From Caulobacteraceae bacterium (GTDB lineage: Bacteria > Pseudomonadota > Alphaproteobacteria > Caulobacterales > Caulobacteraceae), in NCBI GenBank assembly GCA_019746095.1, contig JAIESL010000084.1:1-37648 (forward strand): a stretch of DNA of 37,648 nt, given 5' to 3'. How positions within the stretch are numbered: the first letter of the stretch is position 1; each line of letters opens with the position of its first letter. Under the pieces are notes generated by a model. That model was not told where the DNA came from, searched no databases, and saw only the letters and a list, made by a program, of their open reading frames with translations. Positions 17,117-24,923 of the stretch are shown here, piece by piece. The position numbers and the translations under genes were made by a program.

Positions 17117-17959
17117 TCAGCCCGGGACGGCGTCCAGCCCGATGTCCAGGGAGGGTGCCGAATGGGTCAGCGCCCCGACCGAAATCACATCGACCCCCGT
17201 CTCCGCGATACCGCGCACCGTCTCCAGATTGACCCCGCCCGAGGCCTCCAGCGTGATCCGCCCGGCCGTGCGGGCCACGGCCTCGCGCAGCATCGGCAGG
17301 GTGAAATTGTCCAGCATGATGACGTCGGGCCCGGCGGCCAGGGCCTCGTCCAGCTGATCCAGGCTGTCGACCTCGACCTCGACCTTCATCAGATGGCCCA
17401 CCGCCGCCCGCGCCCGGCGGACCGCCTCGCCAACCCCGCCGCAGACGGCGACATGGTTGTCCTTGATCAGGATGGCGTCATCCAGGCCGAAGCGGTGATT
17501 GACCCCGCCGCCGCACAGCACGGCATGTTTCTCCAGCGCGCGCAGGCCGGGGGTGGTCTTGCGGGTGTCGGCGATCCGCGCCTTCGTGCCCCCGACCGCC
17601 TCGACATAGGCCCGCGTCAGGGTGGCGATGCCGCACAGCCGCCCCAGCAGGTTCAGCGCCGTGCGTTCGGCCGCCAGAAAGGCGCGCGCATCGGCCTCGA
17701 CCTCGGCCAGGATTGTGCCGGCCTCGAAGGCCTCGCCGTCGCGCCGTTTCAGCTCCACGGACGCCCCGGGGTCCATGGCGAGCACGGCCAGCCGCACACA
17801 GTCGATGCCGGCCAGAACGCCGGCCTTGCGCGCGGCGAAAACCGCCCGCATCCGCGCGCCTTCCGGAATACAGGCCTGGGCCGTCACATCGCCGGCCCGG
17901 CCGAGATCCTCGGCCAGGGCCCTGCGCACAACGGGTTCGATCAGGAGGTCAGGGAGCAT
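17117..17959 (-). CDS. nadC: Nicotinate-nucleotide pyrophosphorylase (carboxylating)
   Basis: NadC (quinolinate phosphoribosyltransferase) turns quinolinate and PRPP into nicotinate mononucleotide, the last step of the de novo branch to NAD. The 280 residues show RKTTPGLRALEKHAV, CGGGVNHRFGLDDAILIKDNH, VEVEVDSLDQ and EASGGVN, all typical. It starts 5 bp after the Uma2-like gene and closes the nadA-nadB-nadC set on this strand. Confidence 0.96.
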   Translation of the reverse strand: MLPDLLIEPVVRRALAEDLGRAGDVTAQACIPEGARMRAVFAARKAGVLAGIDCVRLAVLAMDPGASVELKRRDGEAFEAGTILAEVEADARAFLAAERTALNLLGRLCGIATLTRAYVEAVGGTKARIADTRKTTPGLRALEKHAVLCGGGVNHRFGLDDAILIKDNHVAVCGGVGEAVRRARAAVGHLMKVEVEVDSLDQLDEALAAGPDVIMLDNFTLPMLREAVARTAGRITLEASGGVNLETVRGIAETGVDVISVGALTHSAPSLDIGLDAVPG

Positions 17960-17964
17960 GGAAT

Positions 17965-18555
17965 TCAGAACACTTCCGCCAGAGACAGGTGCACCTGATC
18001 CGAGAACAGCGGCGTCACCGCGCCGTCGGTCACCACCCTCTCATCGCCCCAGCTTCCGTCCGGACGGGGGTCACGCAATACGCGGATCAGCCGGGCTTCC
18101 GGCTCGACGATCCAGAACTCCGGAATGCCGGCGCGGGCGTACAGCGGGCGTTTGATGGCCAGGTCGTTGTCCCGCGTCGAGACCGAGACCTCAATCACCA
18201 GGACGGCGTCTGCCGCTTCATAGTATTTTCGGCCGTTCCGACGCCGGGCAACCAGAACGTCGGGCTCCGGCGCGCTGTAGTCTCCGATCCTCAATGTCAC
18301 CGCAGCGGACACACGAAGTGCGTCGCGGAGCGTGGGGATGCTACTGAGGGCGTTCGACAGGACGACGGCCAGGTCAACCGACGTGTCTCCATGCTCGCCG
18401 CCGATCGGAGACATCTCGACGATCCTTCCTTCCAGCAGTTCGATGCGCGGCCCAAGGTCGTTGAGAATGCCCAACTCGAACATGCGTTCGAACCGGTCGA
18501 AATCGAACCGGAAGTCCGTTGGACCTTCCTGCATGCCATTCGGGTTCGCGGTCAT
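17965..18555 (-). CDS. Uma2-family (DUF820) putative nuclease inside the nad operon
   Basis: A 196-residue protein of the Uma2/DUF820 family, which has the PD-(D/E)xK restriction-endonuclease fold. Seen: PEPDVLVARR, VLVIEVSVST and IKRPLYARAGIPEFWIVEP, giving the Asp, Glu and Lys of the active site. Start set at ATG 18555, which begins MTANPNGM and has GGAG upstream; a longer frame is less likely. It sits 19 bp after nadB and 5 bp before nadC, so it is cotranscribed with them although no NAD role is known. Possibly a recent insertion. Confidence 0.85.
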   Translation of the reverse strand: MTANPNGMQEGPTDFRFDFDRFERMFELGILNDLGPRIELLEGRIVEMSPIGGEHGDTSVDLAVVLSNALSSIPTLRDALRVSAAVTLRIGDYSAPEPDVLVARRRNGRKYYEAADAVLVIEVSVSTRDNDLAIKRPLYARAGIPEFWIVEPEARLIRVLRDPRPDGSWGDERVVTDGAVTPLFSDQVHLSLAEVF

Positions 18556-18574
18556 CGCCCTGCTCCGACCGTCA

Positions 18575-20116
18575 CTATGCCGCCCTTTCCGAACGCACGA
18601 AAGCGTTTGCATCCCTGGGTTGCGCTTCCAGCCTGGTGTGCACGGCGACGGGGGCTGCCTCCGGATAGTCCGTCCGGAAGTGCCCGCCCCGGCTTTCGCG
18701 TCGCGCCAGCGCCGCCTCGGCGATCAGCCGGGCCGCAATCAGCGGCAGGGCCCCGGGGGCCCCGGCCTCCAGGCGGGCGATAACCGCCAGCGCCCCGGAC
18801 AGGCCCGCCGCATCGCGCACCACGCCCACGCAGCCGCTCATGGTCTCGCGCAGCGTCTGCAAGGCTTCCGGAGACAGGTCCGGCGCGACCGCCGGCGACA
18901 GGGTGGCACCGGTGCCCGAGGTCTCTGCTGCTGCCGCCCGACCGGTGCGTCGGCCGAAGGCGGCCGCTTCAAGCAGGGAGTTGGAGGCCAGGCGGTTGGC
19001 ACCGTGTACCCCGGTCGCGGCGCATTCGCCGACCGCAAACAGGCCCGGCAGGCTGGTGCGCCCGTCCGGCCCGGCGGCGATCCCGCCCATGTGATAGTGG
19101 GCCGCGGCTGCGACCGGGATCGGGGTCTCGCGCGGGTCCAGCCCGGCCCGCATACAGGCGGCGAACACGGTTGGAAATTCTTCGGGGAAGGCGGTGCCGA
19201 TCGCCGCGCGGCAGTCCAGGAACGCCCCCCGACCTTCGGCACCCGCGACATGCACGGCCCGCGCCACCACATCGCGCGGCTGCAGATCGGAATCCGCCGC
19301 CGCCCCGAGCAGGAAGCGGCCGTCGCGGTCGATCAGCCGCGCCCCCTCGCCACGCAGGGCCTCGGTGGCCAGGGGCATTGGGTCCAGACCGACATCAATG
19401 GCGGTCGGATGGAACTGCACGAACTCCGGATCGAGGATTTCCGCACCGGCGCGATAGGCCGCGGCCATGCCTTCGCCCAACAGGGCGGCGGGGGTGGTGG
19501 TCCGGGCGAACAGGCCGCCTGCCCCGCCGGTCGCCAGCACCACGGCCGGGGCCAGCACCTCGACCATCCGCCCCGAGCCCGGCGCACCGCGCTCGATCAG
19601 GGCACCGCGCACCCGGCCCCCGGCGTCCTGGATCAGGCCGCGCAGCCGGCCGTCCTCCCAGACTTCAATATGGGGCGCGGCACGGACCGCCGCGATCAGG
19701 GCCGAGAGGATGGCCCGCCCCGCCCCGTCGCCGCCGACCCGGGCGACCCGGGCGTGGGAATGGGCGGCCTCCAGGCTGACGGCGAAACCGCCCGCGGCGT
19801 CGCGATCAAACGGCGCGCCGAGGGACGCCAGCCATTCGACGGTCGCCCGGCCGTCACCGGTCAGAATCCCGGTCGCCTCGGCCTCGACCAGCCCGGCCCC
19901 GGCCGCCGCCGTATCGGCCGCATGCAGGGACGGCGCGTCGTCCGCGGCCAGTGCCGCCGCCACCCCGCCCTGGGCCCAGGCCGAGGAACAGGCTTGCAGC
20001 AGGGGCGCAGGCGTTACCACCAGCACCCGGCGCGGGGTGGCCTCCAGCGCGGCTGACAGCCCCGCCAGCCCGCCGCCGATGATCAGCGGCCCGTCATGAT
20101 GGAGGGTGCGGTTCAC
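18575..20116 (-). CDS. nadB: L-aspartate oxidase
   Basis: NadB oxidises L-aspartate to iminoaspartate, the substrate of NadA. The 513 residues begin with the FAD-binding PLIIGGGLAGLSAALEA and continue with SSAWAQGGVAAAL, the flavoprotein motifs HFHPT-like QFHPTAI, HYHMGGI and GLFAVGECAATGVHGANRLASNSLLEA. It starts with GTG overlapping the M50 gene stop by 4 bp (GTGA). Confidence 0.96.
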   Translation of the reverse strand: MNRTLHHDGPLIIGGGLAGLSAALEATPRRVLVVTPAPLLQACSSAWAQGGVAAALAADDAPSLHAADTAAAGAGLVEAEATGILTGDGRATVEWLASLGAPFDRDAAGGFAVSLEAAHSHARVARVGGDGAGRAILSALIAAVRAAPHIEVWEDGRLRGLIQDAGGRVRGALIERGAPGSGRMVEVLAPAVVLATGGAGGLFARTTTPAALLGEGMAAAYRAGAEILDPEFVQFHPTAIDVGLDPMPLATEALRGEGARLIDRDGRFLLGAAADSDLQPRDVVARAVHVAGAEGRGAFLDCRAAIGTAFPEEFPTVFAACMRAGLDPRETPIPVAAAAHYHMGGIAAGPDGRTSLPGLFAVGECAATGVHGANRLASNSLLEAAAFGRRTGRAAAAETSGTGATLSPAVAPDLSPEALQTLRETMSGCVGVVRDAAGLSGALAVIARLEAGAPGALPLIAARLIAEAALARRESRGGHFRTDYPEAAPVAVHTRLEAQPRDANAFVRSERAA

Positions 20117-20949
20117 CCGCCGAAACCGAGAAAGCCGCCGGCCATGGTCACGGCCCCCGGCAGCGAGCCTCCGGCCAGCGGCATCAGCGCCGCCACGCCC
20201 ACGCCGACACAGGCGACGGCTGCAGCGAGGAACAGGCCGACGCTCTGGCCTGCCTCGCGACCGGTCAGGGGACGCCCTTCAGGCCGCCAGGCTCCGCGAC
20301 GCAGATGTCCGATCAGGGCGATGGCAAGGAAGACGGCGAGTATGAACCGTCCGGTGGTGATGCCCCAGAACACCATCAGGGCACCGATCAGCACCATGGC
20401 ACCGCGTTCGACATTCGGGTGGATCCGCGCCAGCACGGGACCGAGCGCCTTGGAGCCGTCCAGCGGCGGCGCCGGGGCCAGATTGACCAGATTGATAAGG
20501 GCAATGACCGCCGCGCCCAGCAGCCACATGCCCTCGCCGGTCGCGATGAAGCCGGCAAAGAAGGGGATGGCGGCCAGCAGGCCGAAGCCCGGGCCGGCCA
20601 GGGACACCAGCACGCCGTCCCACTCACTCTTCGGCAGGCGCTGGCTCCTGGCCACGCCGCCGAGGAAGGGGATGATGTAGATCCGCGCCGGGCCCATGCC
20701 GAGGCGGTTCATCGCCAGCACATGGCCGTATTCGTGCACCAGCAGGCCCCAGATGGCCGCGACCGCGATCACCCAGCTGCCGCTGACCCACCAGATGAAA
20801 CCGCCCAGCAGCAGGGTCGAGATCACGGCCCAGACCGGATGCTGGCCCTTGTCCAGCGGTGGCTCGGCGGGGCTGGAGGCCGGAATGGCGGTCGTGATCG
20901 GGGCCACGGCCTTGCCGTCGCGCGATCCCCAGGGTCCGGTGTCACTCAT
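20113..20949 (-). CDS. Site-2-type (M50) membrane metalloprotease
   Basis: A 278-residue polytopic protein with about six membrane segments. It carries the zinc motif HEYGH (His72, Glu73, His76) and a second ligand segment NLAPAPPLDGSK with Asp164 in the NPDG-like position. M50 enzymes cut substrates within the membrane. The hydrophilic N-terminus (1-35) has no PDZ domain and none is seen elsewhere. It lies between a secreted protein and nadB in the same operon and overlaps nadB by 4 bp. Substrate unknown. Confidence 0.88.
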   Translation of the reverse strand: MSDTGPWGSRDGKAVAPITTAIPASSPAEPPLDKGQHPVWAVISTLLLGGFIWWVSGSWVIAVAAIWGLLVHEYGHVLAMNRLGMGPARIYIIPFLGGVARSQRLPKSEWDGVLVSLAGPGFGLLAAIPFFAGFIATGEGMWLLGAAVIALINLVNLAPAPPLDGSKALGPVLARIHPNVERGAMVLIGALMVFWGITTGRFILAVFLAIALIGHLRRGAWRPEGRPLTGREAGQSVGLFLAAAVACVGVGVAALMPLAGGSLPGAVTMAGGFLGFGG

Positions 20950-20983
20950 CGATGGCCGTCCGGCGAATTGTCCCGCTGACCAG

Positions 20984-21442
20984 TCATTTGGGGGAAGAAC
21001 TCAAGGCTGCAGCGACCGAAAAGAACAGGACATCTGTGTCTCGGGACGAGGAGATTTGACCAGACCACAGACCTGAGCCCTCGGCTCTGATGACGAAATT
21101 GTCTGGCGCATAGCTGTCGAACGTCGTGTCATCGACACTACAGCTGATGACAATGTCTCCAGACGAGGGACGACCGACACAGGATTGAACAGTGAGGCCC
21201 TGATCCTGATTCCCGTTCTCCTGGTCATACTGGATGACCAGCATGGAAATCTGATAGGTCCCGTCAGACAGGCTGCGAGAGTCAGCGAAGCCACTCAGGG
21301 TCCGGACGGGCGCTCCGCTTTTCACGTCAAGAGAGTGAAAGACGTAGCGTCCGGTGAATGACTCGGTCTGCGCCGAGGCTGGTGCAGAAAGCAGGACAGC
21401 AGCGCCAAGTCCCAGGAAGGCCGACAACGATAAGCAACGCAT
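20984..21442 (-). CDS. Secreted protein of unknown function in the nad operon
   Basis: 152 residues with a clear signal peptide (MRCLSLSAFLGLG...APASA, cut before QTES). The mature part is about 130 residues, rich in Ser, Asp and beta-type sequence, with two cysteines (QSCVGRP and ISCSVDD) that could form a disulfide in the periplasm. The start at 21442 follows a strong AAGGAG at 8 bp; an in-frame extension to 21511 is unlikely. The codon use is a little less G/C-biased than that of nadA and nadB. Not recognised as a family. Confidence 0.75.
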   Translation of the reverse strand: MRCLSLSAFLGLGAAVLLSAPASAQTESFTGRYVFHSLDVKSGAPVRTLSGFADSRSLSDGTYQISMLVIQYDQENGNQDQGLTVQSCVGRPSSGDIVISCSVDDTTFDSYAPDNFVIRAEGSGLWSGQISSSRDTDVLFFSVAAALSSSPK

Positions 21443-21510
21443 AATGGATCTCCTTGGTCGAGGTTCGCGTTTTCCAGAGTGAATTGTCGCCGCGCGGATA
21501 TCGGGATCCA

Positions 21511-22590
21511 TCAGATCAGCTCCACTGCGACATGATGCCGGGCCTTTACAAGGTCATAGCGCGCCGGGACCGCCGGCGGCGGCAGGTCGATCATCCGCTG
21601 CACGGCCAGGGCCGCCTTCGCGATCATCTCCCCGGGAACCGTGACCTCGAACTTCAGGTCGCGCAAGCAGTCGCGGATGTTCAGCAGGGTGATCCGCTGC
21701 ATATGGGGGCAGAGGTTGCACGGGCCGATGAACTGCACCCCCGGCACGTCGCCGGCGACATTGGCGGCCATCGAACATTCGGTGATCAGCACCACCTGCT
21801 TCGGCCTGCGCGCCGTCACATGGTCGATCATGGCCGCGGTCGAGCCGGCAAAGTCGGCGGCCGCCAGAACGTCCTCGGGACATTCCGGGTGGGCCAGGAT
21901 TTCGGCCCCCGGATACGCCAGCCGCATCTCGGCGATGTCGGCGCCGGTGAACCGCTCATGCACCTCGCAGCGGCCCTTCCAGGCGATGATGCCGACCGTG
22001 GTCTGGGCCGCGACGTTGCGGGCCAGGAATTCATCGGGGATCAGGATGACGCGGTCGACGCCCCATTCCTTCGCCGCCCACTCCACCACCTGCACGGCGT
22101 TGGCACTGGTGCAGCAGATGTCGGTCTCGGCCTTCACATCAGCCGTGGTGTTCACATAGGTCACCACCGGCAGGCCGGGGTAGCGCTGCCTGATCAGCCG
22201 CACATCCGCCCCGGTGATCGAGGCCGCCAGCGAACAGCCGGCGCGCAGGTCGGGGATCAGTACCGTCTTGTCCGGGCTCAGGATCTTCGAGGTCTCGGCC
22301 ATGAAATGCACGCCGGCCTGGACGATCACCCTGGCCTTCGACCGCGCGGCCTCCTTGGCCAGACCCAGGCTGTCGCCGACATAGTCGCCGACGCCGTGGA
22401 AGATCTCGGGGGTCATATAGTTGTGGGCCAGGATGACGGCGTCCCGGCTCTTCTTCAGCGCATTGATCTCGCTGATCAGGGCGGCCTGCGCCGGCCATTC
22501 CATGGGGGTCACATGGTCCTTGACCTTGGCCCAGACCGGGGCGGTTTCCCGCGCCAGTGCCTCAGACATTCCGAACGTGCCGTCCGCCAT
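21511..22590 (-). CDS. nadA: Quinolinate synthase
   Basis: NadA condenses iminoaspartate with dihydroxyacetone phosphate to quinolinate using a [4Fe-4S] cluster. The 359 residues hold the expected ligands Cys119 (AGCSLA), Cys208 (GRCEVHE) and Cys294 (PCNLCPHM), and the substrate segments AHNYM and ITECSMAANV. It is the first gene of the minus-strand nad operon. Expression is probably controlled by two operator copies and the promoter between 22601 and 22723. Confidence 0.97.
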   Translation of the reverse strand: MADGTFGMSEALARETAPVWAKVKDHVTPMEWPAQAALISEINALKKSRDAVILAHNYMTPEIFHGVGDYVGDSLGLAKEAARSKARVIVQAGVHFMAETSKILSPDKTVLIPDLRAGCSLAASITGADVRLIRQRYPGLPVVTYVNTTADVKAETDICCTSANAVQVVEWAAKEWGVDRVILIPDEFLARNVAAQTTVGIIAWKGRCEVHERFTGADIAEMRLAYPGAEILAHPECPEDVLAAADFAGSTAAMIDHVTARRPKQVVLITECSMAANVAGDVPGVQFIGPCNLCPHMQRITLLNIRDCLRDLKFEVTVPGEMIAKAALAVQRMIDLPPPAVPARYDLVKARHHVAVELI

Positions 22591-22600
22591 TTCGCATCCC

Positions 22601-22621
22601 TTTTGCTCTATCTGAGCAAAT
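22601..22621 (-). promoter_or_regulatory. nadA: nad operator, proximal copy
   Basis: A 21-bp inverted repeat TTTTGCTC-N5-GAGCAAAT starting 10 bp before the nadA ATG, overlapping its ribosome binding region. It has the same layout as the copy at 22667 (TTWTGCTC-N5-SAGCAWA). Confidence 0.7.
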
Positions 22622-22666
22622 CAGAGGCCCGAAGAACGGCGACTGGTCACCCTGACCGCCACCGAC

Positions 22667-22687
22667 TTATGCTCACTTTCAGCATAA
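22667..22687 (-). promoter_or_regulatory. nadA: nad operator, distal copy at the transcription start
   Basis: A 21-bp inverted repeat TTATGCTC-N5-CAGCATAA, centred 66 bp from the proximal copy. It lies directly downstream of the predicted -10 box, where a bound repressor would block initiation. The pattern is in keeping with a NadQ- or NrtR-type regulator of NAD synthesis; neither regulator is in the window. Confidence 0.72.
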
Positions 22688-22695
22688 GCAGGGAC

Positions 22696-22723
22696 AATCT
22701 AGGCTCCCGCGCGGGAAATGCAA
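22696..22723 (-). promoter_or_regulatory. nadA: nadA operon promoter
   Basis: On the minus strand TTGCATT (22723-22717), 13 bp, CCTAGATT (22703-22696), close to the alphaproteobacterial TTGACGS-N10-14-GCTANAWC. The start point would fall at about 22690, at the edge of the distal operator. Confidence 0.5.
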
Positions 22724-22738
22724 GCCCGGGAAGCCGGA

Positions 22739-23581
22739 TCAGCCGGCGGGGACGGTCATGATGTAGTCGAACAACCTGATGCGTCCGCCCGACAGGCTGA
22801 CGCGTTTGCCCTCGCTGGCGGCAGGGTCAGCGCCTTCGATCGGATAGACCTGCCGGCCCTCATTGGTTGTGATGGTCAGGCGCACATCGCGATTGTCTGC
22901 ACTTGGGGGATGATCCGCCCGGCAGTCGCGAAGGTGCATCTCCCGAACGATACAGCTGACAGCCAGTTCGGCCGGCGGTGCCGCTGGCGGCGGCGGCAGC
23001 TCGATTTGCTGTCGCGGCGCGCGGGTGGTAGCTCCGCGCCGGGTCGGCATGCGCGCGCGCCCACCGCTCTCCAGCGGATTGATCGGTGTCACCTCGACTG
23101 CATCCGGCAGCAGGTCACGGTCGTCGGAGGTCGCCCAGCCACAGACGCTCAGCACTCGATCCAGATTGGCCGACTGAGTCGGCAAATCGAAAGCGCCGCG
23201 GAATGCCGTGGTCTCTCCTTGCGAGGTCTGCACAGAATAGAGACCACCGCCCCGCATGAAGCGGACGTCCCGTCCAGGTGACGCGCTTTTATAGGCCCCG
23301 GGGACGCCAGCCGGCAGCCAGCCCTGGATGGCCTGGCGCCCGTCCGCGCGGGTCGCATTCAGGGTCAGGGGTTCTGCCGACTGAGGCAGGCCCGCCAGCA
23401 CCGCCGTCAGGGCGCTGTCGCGGCACTGCACGACAATCATCTGCCCGGCGTCATAGCGGGCCGCCGCGACGGCGATGCCGCGAACCGTGTCCTCCTGGAA
23501 CTCCCAGTCGTCATCCTGCGCCGCGGCGGCTCCGCCCGAGCACAACAGCGCGCCCAGCGCCACAATCAGCGGTGATCTCAT
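22739..23581 (-). CDS. Secreted protein of unknown function
   Basis: 280 residues with a signal peptide (MRSPLIVALGALLCSGGAAAAQ). The mature part begins DDDWEFQED, contains a Pro-rich linker (IELPPPPAAPPAELA) near residue 210 and ends with a short domain. Several spaced cysteines suggest periplasmic disulfides. The start at 23581 was chosen for the signal peptide and GAGGGG upstream; the frame remains open further upstream but runs antisense to the next gene. Family not recognised. Confidence 0.75.
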   Translation of the reverse strand: MRSPLIVALGALLCSGGAAAAQDDDWEFQEDTVRGIAVAAARYDAGQMIVVQCRDSALTAVLAGLPQSAEPLTLNATRADGRQAIQGWLPAGVPGAYKSASPGRDVRFMRGGGLYSVQTSQGETTAFRGAFDLPTQSANLDRVLSVCGWATSDDRDLLPDAVEVTPINPLESGGRARMPTRRGATTRAPRQQIELPPPPAAPPAELAVSCIVREMHLRDCRADHPPSADNRDVRLTITTNEGRQVYPIEGADPAASEGKRVSLSGGRIRLFDYIMTVPAG

Positions 23582-23725
23582 GGTTTTCCCCTCAGAAGCC
23601 CGACGCCAGATGACGCCAGCAGGCTGCTTCAGGTCAAGCCCTGAGCCGTCAGATGCAGCCCCCGGCATGGGAAACACGATCTTAACCAGAACAGAGTGCA
23701 ACAGACCTCTAGCCCGGAGAGTCCC

Positions 23726-24394
23726 ATGCGCCTGATCCCTGTTGCGGCCGCTGCCATGCTTCTGTCCGCCGGACCGGCGATGGCCCAATCGTCCGAACCC
23801 GGCGTCGCCGTCGGGGCCACAGCGGGCACCTCCGGTGTCGGACTGGACGTTCAGGTCAAACTCGGCCCGATCTTCACCCTGCGAGGGTCGACGGACCGGC
23901 TGACCCAAAGCGCCGACGAGAGCTATGACGGCGTCGACTACCAGGCCGACCTGACCTTCGACACGGTCGGCGTCTTTGTCGACATGCACCCCTTGGCCAA
24001 TGGCCTGCTGATTTCCGGCGGGGCCTATCTCGGCGACCGCGACATCGCCCTGGCCGGAACGCCGACGGGGCCGGTCGATATTGGCGGCCAAACCTATTCA
24101 CCCGCCCAGATTGGTACGCTGGGCGGTGCCATAAAGCTGCAGGACGTCGCCCCCTTCATCGGCATCGGCTGGGACGACACCTTCTACCGCGACGGCCGCT
24201 GGGGCATTCGCGCGATCGCCGGGGTGGCCTGGAGCGATACGCCCGAGGTCGCCCTGACCTCGACCGGCGGAAGCCTGTCCAACGACCCGGCCTTCCGGGC
24301 CCGATTGCGAGATGAGGGCCGCAACATCACGGAAGAGGCCGAGGGCTACGGCCTGTTCCCGATCATCCAGGTCGGCCTGAACTACAAGTTCTGA
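23726..24394 (+). CDS. Outer-membrane beta-barrel protein (OmpW-like)
   Basis: 222 residues: signal peptide MRLIPVAAAAMLLSAGPAMAQ, then alternating amphipathic strands (VGLDVQVKLGPIFTLRGS, LLISGGAYLGDR, WGIRAIAGVAW) and a terminal strand IIQVGLNYKF ending in Phe, the signal for outer-membrane assembly. Size and pattern suggest an 8-stranded barrel. GGAG stands 6 bp before the ATG at 23726. Specific role unknown. Confidence 0.8.
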   Translation: MRLIPVAAAAMLLSAGPAMAQSSEPGVAVGATAGTSGVGLDVQVKLGPIFTLRGSTDRLTQSADESYDGVDYQADLTFDTVGVFVDMHPLANGLLISGGAYLGDRDIALAGTPTGPVDIGGQTYSPAQIGTLGGAIKLQDVAPFIGIGWDDTFYRDGRWGIRAIAGVAWSDTPEVALTSTGGSLSNDPAFRARLRDEGRNITEEAEGYGLFPIIQVGLNYKF

Positions 24395-24404
24395 ACTTTC
24401 GCGT

Positions 24405-24923
24405 TCAGGCGCGGCGCTCATGGTCCAGCAGCCAGCGTTTTCTCTCCAGCCCTCCGGCATAGCCGGTCAGGGTGCCGTTCGCCCCGATCACCCGGTGGCA
24501 GGGCACGATGAGGGCGACAGGGTTCTGGCCGTTGGCCAGACCTGCCGCCCGCACCGCCTTGGGCGCGCCGATCGCCGCCGCCAACTGGCCGTAGCTGCGC
24601 GTCTCGCCCGCCGGAATATCCCGCAACGCCTTCCAGACCGTTCGCTGGAAAGCCGTGCCGCCAGTCGTGACGGTCAGCGCTTCCAGCGCCCGGACGTCAC
24701 CGCCGAAATAGTGCTCGACCGCCGTGCGGACCGGCTCCGGCGCGCGCCCGGCCGTCAGGGACGCCCCCGGCGCATGCCGCATCAGCAGCCGGTTCATCCG
24801 GTCCTCATGGTCGGCGAAATCCAGAGCCCGCACCGCGCCCGCGTCATCCGTGACCAGCAGCACCTCGCCCACCGGCGTCGGGATCCGGTCGAGGGTCAGG
24901 CTTTCAGGCTGCGCATTTGGCAT
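24405..24923 (-). CDS. ogt: Methylated-DNA-protein-cysteine methyltransferase
   Basis: Ogt moves the methyl group from O6-methylguanine to its own cysteine in a one-time reaction. PCHRVIG is present, with the acceptor at Cys142 (Cys144 if the longer start is used), followed by GYAGGLERKRWLL. The ATG at 24923 is preferred because GGAG lies 7 bp before it; an ATG at 24929 is too close to it. The start lies inside the end of the Ada-type gene, so the two are coupled and form an alkylation-repair operon. Confidence 0.93.
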   Translation of the reverse strand: MPNAQPESLTLDRIPTPVGEVLLVTDDAGAVRALDFADHEDRMNRLLMRHAPGASLTAGRAPEPVRTAVEHYFGGDVRALEALTVTTGGTAFQRTVWKALRDIPAGETRSYGQLAAAIGAPKAVRAAGLANGQNPVALIVPCHRVIGANGTLTGYAGGLERKRWLLDHERRA

